The notes under the pieces were generated by a model. It did no database searches. It was not told the DNA's origin and saw only the letters and a list, made by a program, of their open reading frames with translations. DNA of 64,000 nt. Origin: Verrucomicrobiia bacterium. Lineage in GTDB: Bacteria > Verrucomicrobiota > Verrucomicrobiia > Verrucomicrobiales > DEV007. The stretch covers positions 62,001-126,000 of the forward strand of contig JAUICH010000013.1 in the NCBI GenBank assembly GCA_030427505.1, in the 5' to 3' direction. A program made the position numbers and the translations under genes. Numbering within the stretch: the first letter of the stretch is position 1; every line of letters starts with the position of its first letter. This document shows, piece by piece, positions 51,904 to 59,866 of the stretch.

Positions 51904-52325
51904 ACCTTGGATTGGCTATAGAGAATCCCCTGCTAGGGCAAGCAGTTTTTTGATATTGGGACGCATTCGCAAGATGCCTCAATCTGAGAGTGCGGGGCAG
52001 GAAGGGCGGATGGAAAGAGAGGAAGGACCGGAAATCAGCCTTCCAAAGAATGGCGTTGCCGCTTCGGTCAGACACCGGCACTCCAGATCCGCTCCACGCA
52101 TTTAGGTAGCCAGCAGCAAGTTCGGGCCGGAATCCGGACTGCCGATACGAGCTCTTTCCGAGGACCTCGCTCCCAGCCAGCCATCTCCCGCCGCCATTCT
52201 CCGTTCCCTTCCGTCACGTCTCCTCCTCTCCTTGTATCCCAGTCTGTCGCTACCCGCGGCCAGCACCCAAAATACCCCACAAAAAACTCCGTGGGATTAC
52301 CCACATCGCTCCGTTTCACCCTGCG

Positions 52326-54428
52326 ATGAGATCCCTCAAACCTTTCCGTCGTGTCCCGTCCGCCGCCGCTCTCCTCCTGACTGGGGCTTTCCTCCCGGCT
52401 GTCTTCGCTCAGGAAGAGCCCGAACGGGCCCTCGAATCCCAACCCGCAGCGGCGCCCGCGCCCATTCTCGAAACCACCATCATCACAGGGAAAGCCGAAA
52501 ACCTCCTGGGCGAAGCACCCACCGCATCCAAAGGCCAGTCCAGCGCGGAGGAGTTGCGCGAACGTCCCTTCCTGCGCCGGGGCGAACTGCTGGAAGTCGT
52601 GCCCGGCATGGTCGTCACCCAGCATTCCGGCGGCGGCAAGGCCAACCAGTACTTCGTGCGTGGCTTCAACCTCGACCACGGCACGGACTTCGGCATTTTT
52701 GTCGATGGCATGCCGGTAAACATGCGCACCCATGGCCACGGTCAGGGCTACGCGGATATCAATTTTCTCATCCCCGAGCTGGTCGAGCAGCTCGACTACT
52801 TCAAAGGCCCCTACTACGCGGACCTGGGCGATTTCACCACGGCGGGCGCGGCGCGCTTTCGCCTCTACAACGAACTGCCCCAGGGTATCGCCTCCTTCAC
52901 CTTCGGGGAAAACGACTACTATCGCGCCCTGCTGGCGGACTCCATCCTGGCGGGAGAGGGGATATTGACCTTCGCCCTGGAGTACAACTACTATGATGGC
53001 CCGTGGGTTTCCCCGGACGGATTGCAGCGCTGGAACGGCTTCGTCCGCTACGTGCTGGGGGATGAGCTGGACTACTTCTCGCTGACCTTTATGGGCTACG
53101 ACGCCACTTGGGATTCCACCGACCAGGTGCCCGAGCGGCTCATCAAGGACGGCACCATCGACCGCTTCGGCTTTGTCGATCCCACCGTGGGCGGCGACTC
53201 GCATCGCTACAGCTTCTCCTTCGACAGCCAGTACCAGGACGGAAACGGCGGCACCACCCGCGCCAATGCCTACGTGGGCACCTACGAGTTGGACTTGTTT
53301 TCCAACTTTACCCTCTTCTTGGAAGACACGGTGAACGGCGACCAGTTCAACCAGTACGACAGCCGCTGGTTCGCGGGCGGGCAGGTCAGCCATGAGTTCC
53401 CCGTGCTCGACTTCTTCGGCCGCGATGCCGAACTGCTGATCGGCGCTCAGACTCACCACGACTGGATCGATGGCGTGGCGTTGAGGAAAACCAGCCAGCG
53501 GAAGACCCTCTCCACCGTCCGCGAGGACGATGTGTATGAGATGAACCTCTCCGGCTTCGGCCAAGTGGAAGTCTTCTGGACCGACTGGCTCCGCACCCAG
53601 GCCGGCCTGCGGGGAGATCTCTACTACTTCGACGTGGACAGCGACCTGGCCGCCAACTCTGGCTCGAAGTGGGACGGCATCGTCAGCCCGAAAGCGGGCC
53701 TCGTGCTGGGCCCCTGGGCGGACACCGAGTTTTACCTGAACGGCGGCCTGGGCTTCCACAGTAACGACGCCCGGGGCGTGACCATCAATGTCGATCCACT
53801 GACCGGTGAGGAAGTGGATGACGTCCCCGCGCTGGTGCGCACCTACGGCGCCGAGACCGGCATGCGCACCCAGATCCTGCCGAACGTTACCTCCACCTTC
53901 GCCCTGTGGTATCTCTACAGCGATTCCGAACTCGTCTACGTGGGCGACGCCGGAAACGTGGAAGCGGGCGACGCCAGCGAGCGTTACGGCATCGAGTGGT
54001 CCACCTATTGGCGCCCCTTGGACTTCGTCCACGTGGACACCGAACTGACCCTGACCGACGCCAAGTTCACCACCGGCGAAGAGATCGAAAACGCCGTGCC
54101 CGTCACCTTCTCCGGCGGCATCACCCTGGGCCGCCAGACCGGTCCCTTCGCCACCCTGCGCGCCCGCTACTTCTCCGCCCGTCCCCTGACCGGCGACGGC
54201 AAGATCGAATCCCAGGACGCCTTCCAGCTCAACGCCCGCGTCGGTTACCGCAAAGAGCGCTGGGAAGTCGCCCTCGAAGCCCTCAACCTCCTCGACGCGG
54301 ACGACAACGACATCGAGTACTACTACGCGTCCCGCCTCCCCGGCGAAGCGATGGGCGGCATCGAAGACCACCACATCCACCCCATGGAGCCCCGTCAGCT
54401 CCGCGTCAGCTTCACCTACCATTGGTAG
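52326..54428 (+). CDS. TonB-dependent outer-membrane receptor
   Basis: A 700-aa receptor with signal peptide (residues 1-29, ..PAVFAQE). The plug domain follows from about residue 55 to 165: RPFLRRGELLEVVPGMVVTQ, HSGGGKANQYFVRGFNLDHG, then VEQLDYFKGPYYADLGDFTT. The rest forms a barrel of alternating strands, ending in LRVSFTYHW with the terminal aromatic residue. A substrate (iron chelate, sugar or vitamin) cannot be named. The long overlapping frame on the opposite strand is an artefact. A strong terminator follows 105 bp after the stop. Confidence 0.92.
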   Translation: MRSLKPFRRVPSAAALLLTGAFLPAVFAQEEPERALESQPAAAPAPILETTIITGKAENLLGEAPTASKGQSSAEELRERPFLRRGELLEVVPGMVVTQHSGGGKANQYFVRGFNLDHGTDFGIFVDGMPVNMRTHGHGQGYADINFLIPELVEQLDYFKGPYYADLGDFTTAGAARFRLYNELPQGIASFTFGENDYYRALLADSILAGEGILTFALEYNYYDGPWVSPDGLQRWNGFVRYVLGDELDYFSLTFMGYDATWDSTDQVPERLIKDGTIDRFGFVDPTVGGDSHRYSFSFDSQYQDGNGGTTRANAYVGTYELDLFSNFTLFLEDTVNGDQFNQYDSRWFAGGQVSHEFPVLDFFGRDAELLIGAQTHHDWIDGVALRKTSQRKTLSTVREDDVYEMNLSGFGQVEVFWTDWLRTQAGLRGDLYYFDVDSDLAANSGSKWDGIVSPKAGLVLGPWADTEFYLNGGLGFHSNDARGVTINVDPLTGEEVDDVPALVRTYGAETGMRTQILPNVTSTFALWYLYSDSELVYVGDAGNVEAGDASERYGIEWSTYWRPLDFVHVDTELTLTDAKFTTGEEIENAVPVTFSGGITLGRQTGPFATLRARYFSARPLTGDGKIESQDAFQLNARVGYRKERWEVALEALNLLDADDNDIEYYYASRLPGEAMGGIEDHHIHPMEPRQLRVSFTYHW

Positions 54429-54533
54429 GCCGTTCGGCTCAAATCAAGATCAGGTAGATTTAAGCGCTACGATAACATTCTCTTCACCAGCCAGTTTGCT
54501 GGAATTTTACTACTGAAGAGTGGTTAAGTTGGA

Positions 54534-54573
54534 AGCGGAGAAGGGACGGGATATCCCTTCTCCGCTCTTTTTT
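54534..54573 (+). terminator. Intrinsic terminator of the TonB receptor gene
   Basis: A 13-bp stem AGCGGAGAAGGGA (54534-54546) with TCCCTTCTCCGCT (54554-54566), a 7-nt loop and a CTTTTTT tail. A weaker CCAGC/GCTGG hairpin lies nearer the stop (54488-54503). The remaining gap to 55076 holds only a GCCCG/CGGGC hairpin at about 54909-54930 and no gene I can support. Confidence 0.85.
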
Positions 54574-55076
54574 GCCAGGGGACTGAGCTGATAGCGCACA
54601 GACCCATTCTCAGAAGTCTTTTCGCGAATCGCAAATGTAGTGGATTTGAAATCTTTGTTCGCTTTGCCCGAAGAAAAAGGAGCAACCGGTAAGAAACTCT
54701 CGTGGCCGCGATCCTTCTCGTTCTGTGGTGTTGTTGTAGTCGCTCGTCGCCTGGTGTCTTAGCGTTTCGCCGCGAAAGATTGGCGGGATGTTGCCATTCC
54801 GCCAGAAAAGGGAGGCAACCGCTGTTGACTGGCTTATGGGATGCGATTGAGCCACGGTCTCAACTCAGCATCTACCTGTAAAACCAATCTCTTTCCTACC
54901 CGCATGATGGCCCGGACGATGGTTCGGGCCTGCTTTCCTGGCCCTTGTTCTCAGCTTCACGGGAATGATCCGCGCGGAGGAATCCGGCGCCGCAAAGCGG
55001 AAAGCTTGAGCCGGTAAGAGGGCTCAGAGAAAAGTGAGAATCCGAAAATCAGCGAAGGCCTGGCTAACCCAAGACC

Positions 55077-55652
55077 TCACTCGTCCTGGATCGTGAGTTT
55101 GTTGAACTGGCCGCGGCCGCGTTCCTTGGCCCAGACCCGGTAGATGTGGTCGTAGATCTGCTGGATGTTTTCCTTGTTGCGCAGCCGAAACTCCGCGGTC
55201 TTGGCGTGGGTGGTCTGTGGGTAGTTTTTGATGACGTCTTCCCAAATCTCTTCCGTGCCCGTTTTGGAGGTGGCGTTTTGAGCAATGTCTTTCAGGCGGT
55301 CGATGGTGTTTTTGCCCATGGAAAGGGGGGACCCGTCCGTAACCGGTTCGATGAAGTAAAACCGCGCCACCATGGGACCGGTGGAGTCCACTGTCACTTC
55401 ATAGACCTTTGCCGCGCCATCCACGATGTACTGGTGCTTGGCCACGGAAGCGATCTGATTCAGCGCAATGACGAAGTTCCCGGTGGAGGTTTCGCATTCC
55501 CAGAAACCTTTGATGCCCTCGCCGTCGCCGCTGTTTTGGTTCTGAGGCTGATTCTGTGCCTGGGCGTTTCCGGCAACGGGTAGGACCGCAAACGCGGTAA
55601 TGGCGGCGGCAAGGAACCACTTGGTAAAGCTGGACGGAGAGAGGGTCTTCAT
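55077..55652 (-). CDS. Exported protein of unknown function
   Basis: A 191-aa protein with signal peptide (residues 1-32, ..GNAQAQ; ATG 55652). A short Gln/Asn-rich linker precedes a mixed alpha/beta region (GFWECETSTGNFVIALNQIA, KHQYIVDGAAKVYEVTVDST). The C-terminal half is helical (NTIDRLKDIAQNATSKTGTE). I recognise no family. It lies 85 bp downstream of another small membrane protein on the same strand. Confidence 0.55.
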   Translation of the reverse strand: MKTLSPSSFTKWFLAAAITAFAVLPVAGNAQAQNQPQNQNSGDGEGIKGFWECETSTGNFVIALNQIASVAKHQYIVDGAAKVYEVTVDSTGPMVARFYFIEPVTDGSPLSMGKNTIDRLKDIAQNATSKTGTEEIWEDVIKNYPQTTHAKTAEFRLRNKENIQQIYDHIYRVWAKERGRGQFNKLTIQDE

Positions 55653-55737
55653 GGGGGCTGTCTTACAATAGTTGGAATTGGGCCGGACGGGAGAGTCAGA
55701 CAATGGATCTAACCATGCACCGGGTGGATTGGTTTTG

Positions 55738-56304
55738 TCAAAACTCAGAATGTTCAGAAAGGCGCCGCTGCAAGTCGCCGGGGCGGTAGCCGTGGAGATC
55801 CTTTGGCACCCCCGGGTTCTTGATGCTGGTGAGCTTCCAGTCCCAGGGCCAGAAGCCTTCTTTCCGCCAGGTAAACACGAACGGATCCCGCAATTTGTTG
55901 GCTTCCTGCATGATGAGTTGGCCGATGGGAGAGGCCGTGCCGCGGGCGGAAAGCTGGGTGGTTACAAGGGCTTCCTTTTCCGTGACGATACAGGCGGGAT
56001 CGCCCTCCTCCAATTCCTCCAGGTTCAAGACGACGAACTGGCTTCCAATGTCCGAAATGGTAATGGCGGCGTCCTGGCCGGAAAAGCCCCACTGGTCCAG
56101 ATAGTCCAGGCTGGCCAGCTTCAGGAACTTCTTCGCGCTCTTGCTTTCGAACGCGGAAATCAGGGCTTCGTGCTTTTTCCGGACCTGGGTTTCACCGGAC
56201 CAGTGCTCTCCCAGGTAGAGGGCCAAACTCGTTATAATTAGCGCTAACAGGATTAGGCTAATGAGTTTGTGACGGAAAAGGAGGTTGAAAAGTCCGCCGA
56301 TCAT
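55738..56304 (-). CDS. Single-pass membrane protein of unknown function
   Basis: A 188-aa protein with one N-terminal transmembrane helix (residues about 13-32; ISLILLALIITSLALYLGEH) and a periplasmic alpha/beta part with an NTF2-like feel (HEALISAFESKSAKKFLKLA). ATG 56304 is preferred to a TTG one codon upstream. A C-terminal DLQRRLSEH helix ends the protein. No enzyme motif. It is divergent from the RppH-like gene. Confidence 0.55.
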   Translation of the reverse strand: MIGGLFNLLFRHKLISLILLALIITSLALYLGEHWSGETQVRKKHEALISAFESKSAKKFLKLASLDYLDQWGFSGQDAAITISDIGSQFVVLNLEELEEGDPACIVTEKEALVTTQLSARGTASPIGQLIMQEANKLRDPFVFTWRKEGFWPWDWKLTSIKNPGVPKDLHGYRPGDLQRRLSEHSEF

Positions 56305-56399
56305 CAAGAGAATCCTTTCACGTTCGTTCTTCGTATGAAAGGCAAATTGCTTTCGCTTCGAGGGGAGCGAATGGTTAGCAGGGGGTAAATTGAGTGATC

Positions 56400-56876
56400 A
56401 TGTCCGCTTTCCGTCCGAATGTTGCCGCCATCTTGCAAAAGCCGACCGGGGAAATCCTGGTTGCGGAGCGGATTACCTTTAAAGATTCCTGGCAGTTTCC
56501 GCAGGGTGGGGTGGACAAGGGCGAAGACCTTATCGGCGCGCTTCGCCGCGAAGTCCGGGAAGAGATTGGCGTGCCACCGGAGAAGTACACTCTGGAAGCG
56601 TGCCGCACCGGCTATCGCTACCGTTTTCCGCACGGGCTATTGAGGGAGCGGAGATTCAAGGGCCAGGAGCAGACCTATTTTCTCTGCACCTTTCTCGGAA
56701 CCGACGACGATATTCGCCTGGACCTTCACGAGCAGGAGTTCCGCACTTTCCGCTGGATCATGCCTGAGGAGTTCCGCCTGGAATGGGTGCCTGAGTTCAA
56801 GCGGAAAGTCTTTATCCGTGTGATGCGTGATTTCTTCTGCGTGAAATTGAAAACGAAGAAGAAAGAGAAGGAGTAG
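56400..56876 (+). CDS. rppH: RNA pyrophosphohydrolase-like Nudix hydrolase
   Basis: A 158-aa Nudix enzyme. The sequence begins like RppH (MSAFRPNVAAILQ) and contains SWQFPQGGVDKGED followed by the Nudix box GGVDKGEDLIGALRREVREE, IGV with the catalytic Glu residues. RppH removes pyrophosphate from mRNA 5' ends and starts decay. ATG 56400 is preferred; a GTG at 56394 has an AGGGGG upstream at better spacing and would add two residues. The C-terminus is strongly basic. It stands alone on its strand. Confidence 0.85.
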   Translation: MSAFRPNVAAILQKPTGEILVAERITFKDSWQFPQGGVDKGEDLIGALRREVREEIGVPPEKYTLEACRTGYRYRFPHGLLRERRFKGQEQTYFLCTFLGTDDDIRLDLHEQEFRTFRWIMPEEFRLEWVPEFKRKVFIRVMRDFFCVKLKTKKKEKE

Positions 56877-56942
56877 CAGCTGGGTTCCTGCTTTCCAACA
56901 CCTATCTTTCCTGCGGTGTTTCCGCACTCTCCTCCGGGGGCC

Positions 56943-57752
56943 TCAATCCAGCGACGCCACCAGCTCTTTCATCCGTTCCAGGCCCGTTTTCGCCACTTTC
57001 AGCGGCGGCTCTTCCCACAGGGCGGAGTTGAAGAGTTCCAGGCTCAGCCATTTGTCGTAACCCTTGTCCTTCAGGACCTGGAGTTCCGACTTCAGGTCGA
57101 TCTGGCCTTCGCCGATCATCACGCGGTCCGGGTCCGTCTGGGTGAGGGCGGGCTTGTTCGGGTCCGCGTCGTCGATGTGGTAGTGCGCAATCCGCTCCAG
57201 CGGTAGAGCCCGGATGTCATCCAGCGTGGTCCGGCTGTTCCAGTTGTGGAATGCGTCCAGGATCGTGACCCCATCCGGTTCGCCACAGCGGTCCAGCACC
57301 GCCACGGTGTCCGGCAGATTGTTGAGGGACTTGAAAAAGCTGATGTATTCCAATACGGCCTGGACTCCCGTTTCCCGGCCGATCTGGAGGAGATCGGCAT
57401 AGCCCTCATGCAAATGATCGATGCCTGGCTGCTCCATGGGCGGGGTGCAGACCATGCAGGGCGCCTTCAGGCGGGCGGCCAGTTCGAAGCGGCGGCGGGC
57501 CTCATCCAAAGCCAACTTGTATTCCCAGCCCTCTGTTTCGCCCCAGTTCCGCACCGCGATGAAACACGGCACCTCCAGGCCGTAGTCGGCCAGGGCTTTC
57601 TCCACATCGCTCACTTCGCCGCCCCGGCCCACATGCTGGTAGAGGTCCACCGCCCACAGCTCAATGCCCGCGTAGCCCGCTTCGCCCGCCACTTTGATTT
57701 TTTCAAGCAATGGGGTGGTCTTGATGGTGGAGGAATTGAGGGAGAGTTTCAT
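56943..57752 (-). CDS. Sugar phosphate isomerase/epimerase-like TIM barrel
   Basis: A 269-aa cytoplasmic protein of the AP-endonuclease-2/xylose-isomerase-like fold. It begins MKLSLNSSTIKTTPLLEKIK and has the strand ends expected to hold a metal: GIELWAVDLYQHVG (Glu), QAVLEYISFF (Glu), TILDAFHNWNS (Asp/His), IAHYHIDDADP (His/Asp) and WLSLELFNSALW (Glu). The pairing with the upstream propeller gene, 93 bp apart on the same strand, suggests sugar or inositol-type metabolism; the substrate is not known. Confidence 0.85.
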   Translation of the reverse strand: MKLSLNSSTIKTTPLLEKIKVAGEAGYAGIELWAVDLYQHVGRGGEVSDVEKALADYGLEVPCFIAVRNWGETEGWEYKLALDEARRRFELAARLKAPCMVCTPPMEQPGIDHLHEGYADLLQIGRETGVQAVLEYISFFKSLNNLPDTVAVLDRCGEPDGVTILDAFHNWNSRTTLDDIRALPLERIAHYHIDDADPNKPALTQTDPDRVMIGEGQIDLKSELQVLKDKGYDKWLSLELFNSALWEEPPLKVAKTGLERMKELVASLD

Positions 57753-57845
57753 GGCGCGGTCTTAGGTCTTAGGGTCCGGGGTCGTCTTTCAGTGAGGAGG
57801 GAGATTCCCGGAACATGCCGGGAGTCGCGATGGAGCGGCAGGATC

Positions 57846-58949
57846 TCAGGAAAGGATCTTCTCCACTTCTTCCATTGGCAGGAAATGGCCCACCAGCGGC
57901 TGGCTGAGGTCTTCCTGGGACTGCTGCCAACTGGCCAGAATGCCCCCGTCCGTCACCAGGGTATCCACGTAGCGGCTGCAACCCGTGCCGTGGGGGGAAA
58001 TGAAGAGAGGCGCGTGCAGGCTGATTCTTTCGATGCTGGGAAATTCCGTGTCGATGCCGCCGGCGATGCCGCTCAGTTCCTCGCAGGAGTAGCCACGGGG
58101 CCGTTTCACGGCGCGGGGGTTTTCGTCCATCTGGCGCAGGCATTCGCAGCCGTCGTAGAAGTAGAGCGACATATCCGGCAGATCCGCGAAGGCGCCCACC
58201 TTGGGGATGGCCAGGCGATCCGTCAGGCGCGTGGCGGCAATGTCCCACACGGGGCCGCGGGCCAGCATGAAGTCCGTGAGGTGTTCGTAGGTGCTGGAGC
58301 CCGGCTTCCGCACCGTGACGCTGGTGTTGGAACTGGACCAGGAGAAGGGGTGGTTGCAGTAGATCAGCGCGAGACTGCCGTCCGGCAGATCCGTGACCAC
58401 CGGGTCTTTGGCGTGCAGCACGGCCGGCTCGTCGTGAATGACGATTTCCTCCAGGCTGTCCGCGCTCAGGTCTTCCACGCTGCCCGCGTGCAGGCGGTCG
58501 ATGCTCCACACGCCGGTGCCGGGTTTCTGGAAGCTTTCAAATCCGGCCGGGTAGGGGATATCCTTTTCCGTGGAGACGAACACCTCCAGCGTATCGCCAT
58601 CCCAGTGCAGCGCGGTGCCTTCGATGGAGACCACGGCTTTACCGTTCGTCTTCAGGTCCGCCTTGCTGAAGCTCTTGATTTTCTCGTAGGGACCCAGCGG
58701 CTCGGGCGAGCGGTAGATGGCCATTTCCAAGCCGCGCGCTCCCGCGCCCACACCCGTGCGGGAGTCGCCAAAATTGCGGAAACGGCCGATCGCCAAATAG
58801 GAGCCGTCCCGGTCTTGGACGATGTTTCCCCCGCCGAACCAGAAACCCGTGCTACGGTCCTGGGGTTCCACGAGCACCTTGGCGGCCTCTTGGTTGATGA
58901 GGGCCTGACCGAGCGCGGTCAACTTCTGGGAGAGGGTGGGGTCGAGCAT
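57846..58949 (-). CDS. Five-bladed beta-propeller protein, glycosidase-like
   Basis: A 367-aa protein without signal peptide (ATG 58949 chosen; upstream codons look unrelated). The pattern of acidic residues in GGGNIVQDRDGSYLAIGRF, then SIEGTALHWDGDTLEVFVST and AKDPVVTDLPDGSLALIYCN resembles GH43/GH130-like propellers, in which Asp/Glu residues at the blade centre cleave or phosphorolyse sugars. I cannot confirm the family. It is cotranscribed with the isomerase-like gene, so the pair probably acts on one sugar. It is divergent from the next envelope gene. Confidence 0.6.
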   Translation of the reverse strand: MLDPTLSQKLTALGQALINQEAAKVLVEPQDRSTGFWFGGGNIVQDRDGSYLAIGRFRNFGDSRTGVGAGARGLEMAIYRSPEPLGPYEKIKSFSKADLKTNGKAVVSIEGTALHWDGDTLEVFVSTEKDIPYPAGFESFQKPGTGVWSIDRLHAGSVEDLSADSLEEIVIHDEPAVLHAKDPVVTDLPDGSLALIYCNHPFSWSSSNTSVTVRKPGSSTYEHLTDFMLARGPVWDIAATRLTDRLAIPKVGAFADLPDMSLYFYDGCECLRQMDENPRAVKRPRGYSCEELSGIAGGIDTEFPSIERISLHAPLFISPHGTGCSRYVDTLVTDGGILASWQQSQEDLSQPLVGHFLPMEEVEKILS

Positions 58950-59064
58950 AAGCTGAACTTTTGGGCCATTCGCTCCCCTCACGCAAGAGTTGAATTTGGC
59001 TGTAACTTTCCCCAAGCTCCGGGGTTATAACCAGGCGGACGTAAGTCTTTCGCCCTGAAACTGT

Positions 59065-59760
59065 ATGAACCGGACCCCCTTGAGACAATGGATCGCATGC
59101 GTGCCCGCCGTGACGGCGGCGTGTTGGCTGATTGGTCAGTCCCCCCTTCGGGCCCAGGACGATCCTCCGGCCAGTGCGAACGTGGTGGAAGACGACGGCC
59201 TCCCGAAGCCGGTGGATGCGGCGTTTTTCAAGGAACTGAAGGAAAACTCGCCCTTTACCCGGTCGTTGAACCTTTCCGATTCCCTCATCCTGACGGGGGT
59301 GGCGCGCATCAATGACAAGCCGGTGGCGACCCTGATGAATCGGGAGACCAAGGAGACCTACGTCATTTCCGATACCCCGAACTCCCAGGGCTGGAAAATG
59401 GTTGACATCTCCGCGGGGGACGACCTGGAGAAAGTGGCCGCCAAGATTTCCGTCTCCGGCGGAGAAGTGGTGACGGTGCGCTTTGATGAAGCCCAACTGA
59501 AACCCGGTGAAGCCAAGCCCGCGGCCGGTCCAGGTGGCGACAGCAATCGTGACGGACGGGGGGGTGGCGAACGGCGTTTTGGCCGGGGAGACGGCCCCCC
59601 TCCGGAGGTCATTGAAAAGCTGCGCAATCTGACCGAGGAACAGCGCGGCAAGATGCGCGAGTACATGGAAAAGAAAATGCGCGAGAATCCGAATCTGACC
59701 TCGGACGAACGGCGGGAGATCTTTCGCAAGGCGTTGGACAGAGCGACGCAGTCCAGATAA
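59065..59760 (+). CDS. Periplasmic GspC-like protein with helical tail
   Basis: A 231-aa exported protein with signal peptide (residues 1-30, ..PLRAQDD). Residues about 60-140 read like the homology region of GspC/PilP proteins, which bind the secretin: PFTRSLNLSDSLILTGVARI, VATLMNRETKETYVISD, KMVDISAGDD. The C-terminal 65 residues are Gly/Arg-rich and then helical (EVIEKLRNLTEEQRGKMREY, MRENPNLTSDERREIFRK). The secretin gene follows 106 bp downstream on the same strand, so a secretin-partner role is likely, which is inference from context and a weak similarity. Confidence 0.55.
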   Translation: MNRTPLRQWIACVPAVTAACWLIGQSPLRAQDDPPASANVVEDDGLPKPVDAAFFKELKENSPFTRSLNLSDSLILTGVARINDKPVATLMNRETKETYVISDTPNSQGWKMVDISAGDDLEKVAAKISVSGGEVVTVRFDEAQLKPGEAKPAAGPGGDSNRDGRGGGERRFGRGDGPPPEVIEKLRNLTEEQRGKMREYMEKKMRENPNLTSDERREIFRKALDRATQSR

Positions 59761-59866
59761 GAATTCACGCGCTTTGCTTGGCAGCGGGCCGGGGAAACGC
59801 TATCCCTCGCAGGCCCATCTGCTCGCGCCGGTCCGGCACCAGAAAAATCCAACGCAGTAACCCAAC

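Noticed and set aside
52068-54422. 784-codon open frame on the minus strand opposite the TonB receptor gene
   Set aside because: It is Val/Gly/Ala/Glu-rich with no domain motifs and mirrors the codon structure of the real gene on the plus strand, which has a signal peptide, plug and barrel.
54610-54855. 81-codon minus-strand frame in the gap after the TonB receptor
   Set aside because: No signal, domain or coding bias; isolated between a terminator and a non-coding stretch.
57246-59030. 594-codon open frame on the plus strand opposite the isomerase and propeller genes
   Set aside because: Composition typical of an antisense shadow, spans two real genes and has no motif.
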